From the NCBI GenBank assembly GCA_964584415.1, contig CAZOZX010000020.1, positions 1-25,800 on the forward strand: DNA of 25,800 nt, in the 5' to 3' direction. The notes below the pieces were generated by a model that saw only the letters and a list, made by a program, of their open reading frames with translations, made no database searches and had not been told where the DNA came from. This document shows positions 7,655 to 14,972 of this stretch, one piece after another (position 1 is the stretch's first letter; every line of letters begins with the position of its first letter). The position numbers and the translations under genes are program-made. This stretch comes from PHAA01 sp964584415 (GTDB lineage: Bacteria > Bacillota > Syntrophomonadia > Syntrophomonadales > Syntrophomonadaceae).

Positions 7655-10273
7655 CTACGATACCGGATCGAACATGTCCTTAGGAGCACCGCAGACCGGG
7701 CATTCATCCGGCGGCTCCAATCCTTCATGAACATAGCCACAGACCCGGCATTTCCATTTATTGCTTCTCCTCCGGCCGCTGCTGTCCCGGCCGAGATTCT
7801 GCATAGCTTCACTGGTATCCACCTGGGGAGCGATTATTATTACACCTGCCAAAATCCCATCCTTGACGAAGCTTTTCTTATAATAATTCTCCAGCGGGTC
7901 CCATACCTCGATAATCCGGCATGAATTTTCCGGCCAGTTGACTTCACCGATTGAAAATATCTGCATACCAAAGGCATCGAGCATGGTAGAAATTATTGGT
8001 TGTTGGTAGTCAATCCAGTCACCGGCAGCGTTGGCACCAGCCACCCGACCCATTTCGAGAGCAACCGGCCATAAACCAACCAATGCAGTGCCCACCTGGG
8101 CGACATCGCCCGCTGCATATACCCCAGAGGCACTGGTCCGCATGCATTCGTCAACCACAATTCCCCGGTCCACCTGGATCCCAGTGTCCCGGGCCAATTC
8201 GATATTAGGTTTGACCCCGGTGGATAACAGGACAAAATCCGCTTCTAGAACTTCTCCACTGCTTAATTTGACGGCTGCAGCCGACTCACTCCCCAGTATG
8301 GCTTCCGTAGAAACGCCCAGATACAGCTTAACCCCTTTACTAATCATTAAGTCCTGTAATTTCGCCGAACTGGATTCATCCAACTGCCGGGGCATGATCC
8401 GGGGACTGAACTCCACCACGGAGACTTGCATGCCCAGGGTTAGCATAGCCTCACAAGCCTCCAAGCCTAAAACTCCGCCCCCTATGATGACGGCTTTCTT
8501 GCCATTACCCATAAATCCCTTGAGCAGTTGAGCATCAGCAATGGTTCTAAGGCTAAAAACTCCGGCCTTGTCTGCGCCGGGAATAGGCGGAATATTACTG
8601 CGCGCACCGGTAGCCAGCAATAACTTGTCATAAGCCACTTCCTCACTATTGCTGAGCACAATAAGTTTGGAACCAACGTCCAGGCTAATAACCTGACAGG
8701 AGGTTCTAATCTCAACCTCGTTTTGGGCATACCAGTTTTGGTCGTAAACAAACAGCTTATCGTCGGGAATATCAGCCGCGAGATAGTCGGACAATACCGG
8801 ACGGTAATAAGGCATTGCAGCCTCTTCTGTCAAAATGGTTATACCGGCAGTCCGGTTTCGCTTCCGGATGGCCGCAGCTGCTGAGAGACCGGCAATTCCC
8901 CCGCCAATAATGACGAATTTTTCGCTGGTATCATTGATAAACTCATCCTCCATTTTCTCCGGGACAAAGTTCTCTTGGCCGACACCGCAGGCCGGGCAAA
9001 CGGTCGGCGGCTCTTCCCCTTCAAATATCTGCCCGCAAACCAGGCACCGCCATTTCTTTTTCGATTTGGGCTGTTTTTTCTCCAGGACTGCCTTGCCAAA
9101 ATCCATGCCGAAATTGAAGGCATCCTCAAGGTTGCGCTCGGAAGGCTTGAAATTGATTCTTAAGCCTGGCAGCACCTCCATGCGCAGCATTCGCAGGCGT
9201 CCTTCAATATTGGGTACGGCTTCCCCGCTCCAACCATAAGCGCCAAATGCCGCAGCGACCAGGTGTCCATGAGTGATAGGTGATAAATGGCTGAGCAGTT
9301 CCCACACTGGTGGCAGGGTATCTCCGACCAATGTCGGTGAGCCAATCAACAGCGCATCAGCGGAGTCAATTACGGCCAGAACTTCGGCAGTGTTATGCTC
9401 AACCAGGTCAAACTTCTTTATATTAAAATCAGCTACCATCTGCAGACCTTCGATTATGCCATCCGCGATCATATTTGTGTATCCATAAACACTCAGATAA
9501 GGCATTACAATTTTGGGACGGGGATCCTCATCAGCCGGCGGCGGTGCTGACCACTGCCGATAAAGGTCTTTGAAATAATCCAGGTTCTCCCGTAAGATGG
9601 GACCATGCCCCGGGCAGATCATGTCAATCGGCAGCCCTTCAATCTTATCCAGAGCCTGGATCATAAAAGGTTTAAAAGGCCCCAGGATCTTTTCAAAATA
9701 GTACTGAAAAGCGGGGATAAAATCCTTGTCCATCAGATCATTAAATAACTGGGGCTCAGCGAAGTGGCTGCCAAAAGAATCACAAGTGAATAATATCCGT
9801 TCCTCGGCCAAGTAGGTATAGATGGAGTCAGGCCAGTGAAGAAAGGGAGCATCTATAAAATGCAGGGTTTTGCCGCCCAGGTCCAATTCATCACCTTGTT
9901 TGACTTCTTGTTTCTTAAATTTGGTGTTGGTAATCTCTTTTAGAAAGGTCAGGGCTGTACTGCTGCCCAGCACGGTGATGCCGGGAATCATTTTGACCAA
10001 TTTTTCGACTGAGCCGGCATGATCGGGCTCGGTATGGTTCATTACCAGATAAGATATGTCCTGCAGGTTAATCAGCTTTTGTAAATCAGTAATATATTCG
10101 TCAAAGAACTTAACCTTTACAGTTTCTATAAGAGCCGATTTTTCTTTTCCTCTAACCAGATAGGCATTATAACTGGTCCCATAATCAGTGGTCATGATTA
10201 TATCAAACACTCTCAGATCGGGATCCAAAACACCAACTGCAAATACTCCTTCACGTATCTCCACAGCCTGCAT
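7655..10273 (-). CDS. Multidomain flavodiiron NADH:O2/H2O2 oxidoreductase with two rubredoxin modules
   Basis: An 872-residue cytoplasmic fusion. Modules in order: metallo-beta-lactamase-like diiron domain (1-250) with all ligands (HTEPDH giving His80, Glu82, Asp84, His85; then His146, Asp165, His223); FMN flavodoxin domain (253-400); short-spaced rubredoxin (Cys410, 413, 426, 429); FAD/NADH:rubredoxin oxidoreductase (452-820) with GGGIAGLSA, ATGAR, GGGVLGLEA and AAGDVA; and a second short-spaced rubredoxin (Cys842, 845, 858, 861). Electrons should run NADH, FAD, rubredoxin, FMN, diiron, and reduce O2 to water. From memory, a five-domain flavodiiron protein of Syntrophomonas wolfei was shown to act as an NADH:O2 and NADH:H2O2 oxidoreductase, and this architecture matches. 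AAGGAGG precedes the ATG. It is divergent from hydCBA, which suits a role in protecting the hydrogenase from O2. Confidence 0.93.
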   Translation of the reverse strand: MQAVEIREGVFAVGVLDPDLRVFDIIMTTDYGTSYNAYLVRGKEKSALIETVKVKFFDEYITDLQKLINLQDISYLVMNHTEPDHAGSVEKLVKMIPGITVLGSSTALTFLKEITNTKFKKQEVKQGDELDLGGKTLHFIDAPFLHWPDSIYTYLAEERILFTCDSFGSHFAEPQLFNDLMDKDFIPAFQYYFEKILGPFKPFMIQALDKIEGLPIDMICPGHGPILRENLDYFKDLYRQWSAPPPADEDPRPKIVMPYLSVYGYTNMIADGIIEGLQMVADFNIKKFDLVEHNTAEVLAVIDSADALLIGSPTLVGDTLPPVWELLSHLSPITHGHLVAAAFGAYGWSGEAVPNIEGRLRMLRMEVLPGLRINFKPSERNLEDAFNFGMDFGKAVLEKKQPKSKKKWRCLVCGQIFEGEEPPTVCPACGVGQENFVPEKMEDEFINDTSEKFVIIGGGIAGLSAAAAIRKRNRTAGITILTEEAAMPYYRPVLSDYLAADIPDDKLFVYDQNWYAQNEVEIRTSCQVISLDVGSKLIVLSNSEEVAYDKLLLATGARSNIPPIPGADKAGVFSLRTIADAQLLKGFMGNGKKAVIIGGGVLGLEACEAMLTLGMQVSVVEFSPRIMPRQLDESSSAKLQDLMISKGVKLYLGVSTEAILGSESAAAVKLSSGEVLEADFVLLSTGVKPNIELARDTGIQVDRGIVVDECMRTSASGVYAAGDVAQVGTALVGLWPVALEMGRVAGANAAGDWIDYQQPIISTMLDAFGMQIFSIGEVNWPENSCRIIEVWDPLENYYKKSFVKDGILAGVIIIAPQVDTSEAMQNLGRDSSGRRRSNKWKCRVCGYVHEGLEPPDECPVCGAPKDMFDPVS

Positions 10274-10337
10274 AGGAATTCCTCCTTTATCAAATTGTCA
10301 CCTGACCCTGTTAACTAGATGATAAGATTTTTTGGAA

Positions 10338-10367
10338 ATTATAACAAGCTAACCCTCTCCCTTGTAA
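10338..10367 (-). promoter_or_regulatory. Promoter of the flavodiiron gene
   Basis: On the minus strand a perfect TATAAT (10343-10338) carries an extended -10 TG one base upstream (TGTTATAAT) and has TTACAA (10367-10362) as a -35 with an 18-nt spacer. It lies 65 nt before the flavodiiron start, which has AAAGGAGG as its ribosome binding site. This is a good housekeeping-type promoter candidate. Confidence 0.6.
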
Positions 10368-10399
10368 GACATTTTTACCCCCACCCCGGCCTGGCGGCG

Positions 10400-10416
10400 A
10401 TGTATATTGTATACAT
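10400..10416. promoter_or_regulatory. Palindrome ATGTATA-TTG-TATACAT, possible operator
   Basis: A perfect 7-bp inverted repeat with a 3-bp centre. The core TTGTATACAT resembles operators of GntR/FadR-like repressors. It lies just upstream (33 bp) of the predicted flavodiiron -35 and in the shared region with hydC. The regulator is not in the window; the family guess is weak. Confidence 0.4.
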
Positions 10417-10496
10417 ATTTGGGTTGGCTGATGAACGACTATTAAACCCCCGTCTTTGCTGGAATGCTCGTAGTTCTGGCATAGCAATCAGTCCCC

Positions 10497-10540
10497 TTGA
10501 CAAGCATAAATTTCTATTGTCAATGTGACATTCTTCACAT
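10497..10540 (+). promoter_or_regulatory. Stacked operators upstream of hydCBA, CRP/FNR or Rex-like
   Basis: Two touching inverted repeats. TTGACAA (10497-10503) and TTGTCAA (10517-10523) are exact complements 13 nt apart. ATGTGA (10523-10528) and TCACAT (10535-10540) form a perfect palindrome with a 6-nt spacer, which is the TGTGA-N6-TCACA consensus of CRP/FNR-family regulators. It also fits the Rex form TTGTGAA-N4-TTCACAA with three mismatches. A TATATT at 10565-10570 could be a -10, placing the palindrome centre near -45, suitable for an activator. Rex control by NADH would make sense for an NADH-linked hydrogenase, but which family binds is not decided by sequence alone. Confidence 0.5.
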
Positions 10541-10687
10541 AGAATGATGTTAGCTTGGGATGATTATATTTCTGCCCCGTAGGCTCAATAAGTGTACGGC
10601 TCCCCGGAGTTATAAACCACTGCCGGGCAGTAAATATAAAATGCCGATCTGGGATTTATATTTGGGAAGAAAGGAGGGGATTTAGGA
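10541..10687 (+). promoter_or_regulatory. hydCBA leader with several short inverted repeats
   Basis: This is the hydC-proximal part of the only gene-free stretch longer than 300 bases (10274-10687). CCGTA/TACGG (10577-10581 and 10595-10599) can form a short hairpin. ACTGCC-G-GGCAGT (10619-10631) is a 13-bp palindrome. AAATATAAA/TTTATATTT (10632-10640 and 10655-10663) form a 9-bp stem with a 14-nt loop just before the AAAGGAGGGG ribosome binding site of hydC. I see no known riboswitch and no open frame. A role in leader-level control is inferred only. Confidence 0.4.
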
Positions 10688-11131
10688 ATGGATTACCAGG
10701 AGATTCTCGCTAAATATGCGGACGTACCAGGGGGAATGATCGAAGCTTTCCACGCTATCCAGGAACAGCTAAGTTTCTTACCCGAGGAAGCCATTATTGA
10801 AGCAGCCAAAGTTTTCAATAAGCCGGTATCCCAGGCATACGGTGTGGCAACCTTCTATTCTATGTTCTCGGTAAAACCGCGCTGCAAAAACGTGATCAGA
10901 ATATGTGAAAGCGCTCCCTGTCACGTTGCTGGAGCAGCCGACGTCGTAGCTGCACTGGAGAAAGAACTGGGTATCAAAATGGGTGAAAGCACCACTGATG
11001 GGTTGTTCACACTTGAATTTACTGAATGTGTGGGTCAATGTCAGGCAACTCCCGTAATAACTATTAACGGCAAACCCTATTTGGATGTTACTCCGGCCAA
11101 GATTTCCGGAATAATAGCTGAATGTAAATAA
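10688..11131 (+). CDS. hydC: NADH-linked [FeFe]-hydrogenase subunit HydC (NuoE-like)
   Basis: Gamma subunit of the trimeric hydrogenase, related to the NuoE subunit of complex I. The 147 residues have the thioredoxin-like [2Fe-2S] ligands Cys73, Cys78, Cys114 and Cys118 (CESAPC and CVGQC), which carry electrons between HydB and HydA. The N-terminal helical part (1-60) with YGVATFYSMF is typical of NuoE. The ATG follows AAGGAGGGG. It is the first gene of hydC-hydB-hydA on the plus strand, 58 nt before hydB, and sits behind a control region rich in palindromes. Length and motifs are normal for the family. Confidence 0.93.
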   Translation: MDYQEILAKYADVPGGMIEAFHAIQEQLSFLPEEAIIEAAKVFNKPVSQAYGVATFYSMFSVKPRCKNVIRICESAPCHVAGAADVVAALEKELGIKMGESTTDGLFTLEFTECVGQCQATPVITINGKPYLDVTPAKISGIIAECK

Positions 11132-11189
11132 CCAACGGACTTATAAACCAATACCAGAACCTGATTTATCAGGAAAGGAGGACATAGGA

Positions 11190-12413
11190 ATGGCCGAGGA
11201 AATGCGCATTGTATTGCGTAATTACGGGAAGATTGATCCACTCAAAATAGATGACTATATTGCTGTGGGTGGTTACAACTCACTTAAAAAAGCCCTGGAA
11301 ATGGACAAGATAGCCCTCATTAACGAAGTAAAAGCCTCCAATCTACGAGGCCGCGGCGGGGCTGGATTTAACTGCGGCGTGAAATGGAATTTTGCATATC
11401 AGGCCCAGGCTGACCAGAAATATGTTGTATGCAACGCTGACGAGGGTGAGCCCGGAACCTATAAAGATCGTCTGATAATGGAAGGCGATCCCCATACCCT
11501 GCTGGAGGGTATGGCCATTTGTGCAGCCGCTATCGGTGCCACCAAAGGTTTTATTTATCTCAGAGGTGAATATCCTTCGGTCGCCGGTATTCTCAGACAA
11601 GCTATTGCCCAGGCCGAAGCCAAGGCAGTCCTGGGAGATTTCACGGTGGAAGTACGCAGCGGTGCCGGTGCATATGTCTGCGGTGAGGAGACCGCTCTGA
11701 TCGAGTCGATTGAAGGCAAGCGCGGCGAGCCACGTTATAAACCCCCCTTCCCCGGCGTAGCTGGACTCTGGGGCAAACCCACTATAGTCAACAACGTTGA
11801 AACCTTCGCCAACATTCCGGTGATTTTAGAGAAGGGTGCCGCCTGGTATGCGGCCATCGGAACCCCATCTTACCCGGGCACCAAGGTTGTAACCCTTACC
11901 GGCGATGTTGTCAACAGAACCTTCTTTGAAGTTCCCACCGACACCACTATAAAAGACGTAGTATTCCAGTTCGGCGGCGGTATACCTGATGGAAAAGCTT
12001 TTAAGGCGGTGCAGATAGGCGGTACTTCAGGAGCATTCATTCCGGAGTCAAATTTAGATACACCAATCGGTTTTGATGCCATGTCATCCATAGGAGCGAC
12101 ACTTGGTTCGGGAGCAGTTTTTGTCATGAACTCTACCCGGGACATTGTAGATGTTACCACCCGCATTGCGAAATTCTTTGAACATGAATCTTGTGGTAAA
12201 TGTGCTCCTTGCCGTGAAGGCACCATGCGCATTCATGAACTAATGGAAAAGATCAACTCTGGAAAAGGCGCTGCCAAGGATATCGCCTTGCTTAACAAGC
12301 TGGGAAGAATTATGTCCTATTCCTGTCTCTGTGGTCTGGGCCAGGCAGCACCGGCACCAGTTCTAACCACCATTGAACATTTTTCCGCCGACTATAATGC
12401 CAAATTAGCGTAG
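11190..12413 (+). CDS. hydB: NADH-linked [FeFe]-hydrogenase subunit HydB, short form (NuoF-like)
   Basis: Flavoprotein subunit that oxidises NADH through FMN. Seen are GRGGAGF (54-60) and NADEGEPGTYKDR (83-94) for FMN and NADH binding, GAGAYVCGEETALIESIEG (158-176), and the [4Fe-4S] ligands Cys335, Cys338, Cys341 and Cys381. At 407 residues it is only the NuoF core. The N-terminal [2Fe-2S] thioredoxin-like domain and C-terminal two-cluster ferredoxin domain of the larger bifurcating HydB, such as that of Thermotoga maritima, are absent. From memory, the Syntrophomonas wolfei Hyd1 complex has such a short form and was reported to be NADH-dependent and ferredoxin-independent. The ATG follows GGAGG; hydA follows after 24 nt. 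Confidence 0.94.
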   Translation: MAEEMRIVLRNYGKIDPLKIDDYIAVGGYNSLKKALEMDKIALINEVKASNLRGRGGAGFNCGVKWNFAYQAQADQKYVVCNADEGEPGTYKDRLIMEGDPHTLLEGMAICAAAIGATKGFIYLRGEYPSVAGILRQAIAQAEAKAVLGDFTVEVRSGAGAYVCGEETALIESIEGKRGEPRYKPPFPGVAGLWGKPTIVNNVETFANIPVILEKGAAWYAAIGTPSYPGTKVVTLTGDVVNRTFFEVPTDTTIKDVVFQFGGGIPDGKAFKAVQIGGTSGAFIPESNLDTPIGFDAMSSIGATLGSGAVFVMNSTRDIVDVTTRIAKFFEHESCGKCAPCREGTMRIHELMEKINSGKGAAKDIALLNKLGRIMSYSCLCGLGQAAPAPVLTTIEHFSADYNAKLA

Positions 12414-12437
12414 GAAAGAGCAAAAGGAGTGAACAGA

Positions 12438-14162
12438 ATGATAAACGTAACAATAGACGGTATCAAAGCTTCCGTTCCTAATGGCTCGACTATCCTGCAA
12501 GCGGCTAAAGATGTCGGTATAAATATCCCTACTTTGTGCTATCATCCTGATCAGGCTGTAAAAGCCAACTGCAGGGTATGTGTATGTGAAGTCGAAGGGA
12601 ATAGACTTTTGCAAGCCGCTTGTCACCAGCCAGTCTATGAAGGAATGGTGATTAAGACCAGAACCCCCAAGGTTATTGAAGCTCGTAAAACCATCCTGGA
12701 ATTGATCCTGTCTCATCACCCCCAGGATTGCTTAAATTGTATCCGCAACGAGAATTGTGAATTACAGAGCTTGGCTGCCGAATACTTTGTCCGGGATAAT
12801 CCATTTGAGCTGAAGGTTAGAGGCCTCGGTAAAGACGTCTCTACTCCCTCCCTGTTCAGGGATCCCGACAAATGCGTTCTCTGCCGGCGCTGTATTGAGG
12901 CCTGCACTGTAGTCCAGACCGTCAATGCGCTGGGCATCGAAAATCGTGGCTGTCATGCCATGGTGGTACCCAGTTTAGGCAAAGACCTGATTGACAGTCC
13001 CTGTATCATGTGCGGCCAGTGTATCCATGCCTGCCCGGTTGGAGCTATTGGTGAAGTTGAAGAAATCGATAAACTGTTAGCCGCTGTTGCTGATCCCGAT
13101 ACTGTGGTCGTAACTCAGATAGCCCCGGCTGTGCGCTTGGCCCTGTCCGAGGAAATCGGTATGGATACCGGCGCCCTGCCCATGGAAGTATTTGTAGCTG
13201 GACTTAAACAGGTCGGATTTGATCATGTTCTGCACACTAACTTTACGGCTGACCTCACCATCCTTGAGGAAGGCAATGAATTATTGAAACGGCTTGGCAG
13301 CGGCGGCACTCTGCCCATGTTTACCTCCTGCAGCCCGGGCTGGATCAACTTCTGCGAAACTTTCTATCCCGACCTGCTGGACAATCTCTCGACCTGTAAA
13401 TCACCGCAGCAGATGTTCGGCGCCCTGGCCAAAACTTATTGGGCCGATAAAATGGGCATTGAACCCAAGAAGATCTTCTCAGTTTCCATCATGCCCTGCG
13501 TAGCCAAGAAGTTCGAAGCTTCACGGCCGGAAATGAATGCCAGTGGATACCGGGATGTAGACATCGTTCTGACTACCCGTGAAATCGGACGCTTGTTCCG
13601 GATGAGCGGCATTGATTTCAGTAAACTCCAACCCCAGCCCTTCTCCCCCTGGATGGGTGAGTACACCGGCGCAGCCGTTATCTTCGGCGCTACTGGAGGG
13701 GTTATGGAAGCCGCCCTGCGCACCGTTTATGAAGTAGTGATGCAGGAAACCCTGGAAGACGTGAACTTTACTGTCGCCCGCGGATTCGAAGGCATCAAGG
13801 AAGCCGAAGTCGACCTCAAGGGTACCGTTGTTAAAGTAGCTATCGCTCATGGTCTGGGCCATGCCCGTAAATTGATGGACCAGGTCAGAGCCGGTGAGTC
13901 CCCCTATCACTTCATTGAAATCATGGCCTGCCCGGGTGGCTGCATCGGCGGCGGCGGACAGCCTATTACCAAGGCCAATGTCAAACGTATCGAACGTATG
14001 GATGCCATCTACATCGAAGATGAAGCCATGCCGATCCGTAAGTCTCATGAGAATGAGGAAGTCAAGAAAATCTATGAAGACTTCCTGCATGAACCCCTGG
14101 GTCATAAATCGCATGAACTGCTGCACACCCATTATCATGCCAAAAATAAGAAGTTCCTATAA
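12438..14162 (+). CDS. hydA: [FeFe]-hydrogenase catalytic subunit HydA
   Basis: Makes H2 from protons with electrons from HydB/HydC. Modules of the 574 residues: [2Fe-2S] domain (Cys34, 45, 48, 62); His-Cys cluster (His94, Cys98, 101, 107); two [4Fe-4S] clusters (Cys146-156 and Cys189-199); H-cluster domain with L1 TSCSPGW (297-302 region), L2 MPCVAKKFE (Cys354) and L3 MACPGGCIGGGGQP (Cys498, Cys502); and a small C-terminal domain ending LLHTHYH. L1 has Cys-Ser where model enzymes have Cys-Cys. I chose the ATG at 12438 because AAGGAG lies 8 nt upstream; an in-frame GTG at 12429 overlaps that site. No signal peptide, so cytoplasmic. It is the last gene of the operon, followed by a strong terminator. 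Confidence 0.95.
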   Translation: MINVTIDGIKASVPNGSTILQAAKDVGINIPTLCYHPDQAVKANCRVCVCEVEGNRLLQAACHQPVYEGMVIKTRTPKVIEARKTILELILSHHPQDCLNCIRNENCELQSLAAEYFVRDNPFELKVRGLGKDVSTPSLFRDPDKCVLCRRCIEACTVVQTVNALGIENRGCHAMVVPSLGKDLIDSPCIMCGQCIHACPVGAIGEVEEIDKLLAAVADPDTVVVTQIAPAVRLALSEEIGMDTGALPMEVFVAGLKQVGFDHVLHTNFTADLTILEEGNELLKRLGSGGTLPMFTSCSPGWINFCETFYPDLLDNLSTCKSPQQMFGALAKTYWADKMGIEPKKIFSVSIMPCVAKKFEASRPEMNASGYRDVDIVLTTREIGRLFRMSGIDFSKLQPQPFSPWMGEYTGAAVIFGATGGVMEAALRTVYEVVMQETLEDVNFTVARGFEGIKEAEVDLKGTVVKVAIAHGLGHARKLMDQVRAGESPYHFIEIMACPGGCIGGGGQPITKANVKRIERMDAIYIEDEAMPIRKSHENEEVKKIYEDFLHEPLGHKSHELLHTHYHAKNKKFL

Positions 14163-14194
14163 TATTTTGTGATTATCACACACTGACCTTCTTA

Positions 14195-14228
14195 ACCGCT
14201 TACTCAATCCGGGTAAGCGGTCTTTTTT
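14195..14228 (+). terminator. Intrinsic terminator of hydCBA
   Basis: ACCGCTTAC (14195-14203) and GTAAGCGGT (14213-14221) form a perfect 9-bp stem with a 9-nt loop, followed by CTTTTTTCTT. It lies 32 nt after the hydA stop. This is a textbook rho-independent terminator. Confidence 0.93.
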
Positions 14229-14309
14229 CTTATCACTGGCTTCTTAACTCTTGCCTCAAGTTTTGGCCTGGGACATAATTAGAATCATCAAACGAAGAAG
14301 GAGACCACA

Positions 14310-14972
14310 ATGGACAACGTGCTGGTTTTTGCCCCTCACCCCGATGACGATATTATTGGCTGCGGGGGCAGTATAGCCCACCATATAAAATCAGGGGATA
14401 AAGTTGCTATAGTATATATGACTTCCGGAGAATCCGGCAGTCTCAAATATAATCCCGCGGAACTGGCATCCATTAGAGAAGAAGAAGCTCGACAGGCCGC
14501 TGCTATCTTGGGCGTGTCTCAGCTTTTTTACCTGCGCTACCCGGATGGCTACCTCGAATACAGCAAATCTTCCCTCGATGATGTAATGAGCTTAATCCGC
14601 CAGCTGCAGCCTACCCGGGTTTACCTGCCCCACGACAATGATGCAGTCCCTGATCATCAAATCACATCACGTCTGGTCACTGAAGCCATCCGCCGGGCGG
14701 CCGGGACCTGGTTTCAGGCAGGCGGCCTAGAACCCTGGCGGGTTGGAACGGTATTGGGCTATGAGATATGGACGCCTTTATCTACTATCGGGTACAGCCA
14801 GGATATAAGTCCCTATATAGACTTGAAGTTGGAGGCATTAAGAATACACCGCACTCAAATCGAGACGATTGCATATGACCGGGCAATAGAGGGTCTGAAC
14901 CGCTATCGGGGGATAATGAGCGGCATTGGCCAGCATTGTGAAAGTTTTCAGTTGAAAAGGGCTTCCCTATGA
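14310..14972 (+). CDS. PIG-L/LmbE family de-N-acetylase
   Basis: Zinc-dependent deacetylase of the family that removes N-acetyl groups from glucosaminyl conjugates (MshB, BshB, PIG-L). The 220 residues begin with the family motif APHPDDD (8-14; His10 and Asp13 bind metal) and carry GCGGSIAHH, TSGESGS and the second metal motif PDHQ (His116). The protein is cytoplasmic with no signal peptide. It starts at ATG 14310 after AAGGAG and ends in an ATGA overlap with the glycosyltransferase gene, so the two are translationally coupled and should act in one pathway. A pair of this kind is the minimum for making a deacetylated sugar conjugate, as in bacillithiol or mycothiol synthesis, but nothing here identifies the acceptor. 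The family call is firm; the substrate is unknown. Confidence 0.88.
   Translation: MDNVLVFAPHPDDDIIGCGGSIAHHIKSGDKVAIVYMTSGESGSLKYNPAELASIREEEARQAAAILGVSQLFYLRYPDGYLEYSKSSLDDVMSLIRQLQPTRVYLPHDNDAVPDHQITSRLVTEAIRRAAGTWFQAGGLEPWRVGTVLGYEIWTPLSTIGYSQDISPYIDLKLEALRIHRTQIETIAYDRAIEGLNRYRGIMSGIGQHCESFQLKRASL

Noticed and set aside
10497..10525. TTGACA as the -35 of a hydC promoter
   Set aside because: The hexamer is perfect, but at 17-18 nt spacing the downstream bases (TCAATG) are not a usable -10. I read it instead as half of an inverted repeat.
12429..12437. GTG at 12429 as hydA start
   Set aside because: It overlaps the AAGGAG ribosome binding site of the ATG at 12438; homologues begin close to that ATG.
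13521..14138. A 205-codon open frame on the minus strand
   Set aside because: Fully antisense to the conserved H-cluster part of hydA, with no ribosome binding site and no domain.
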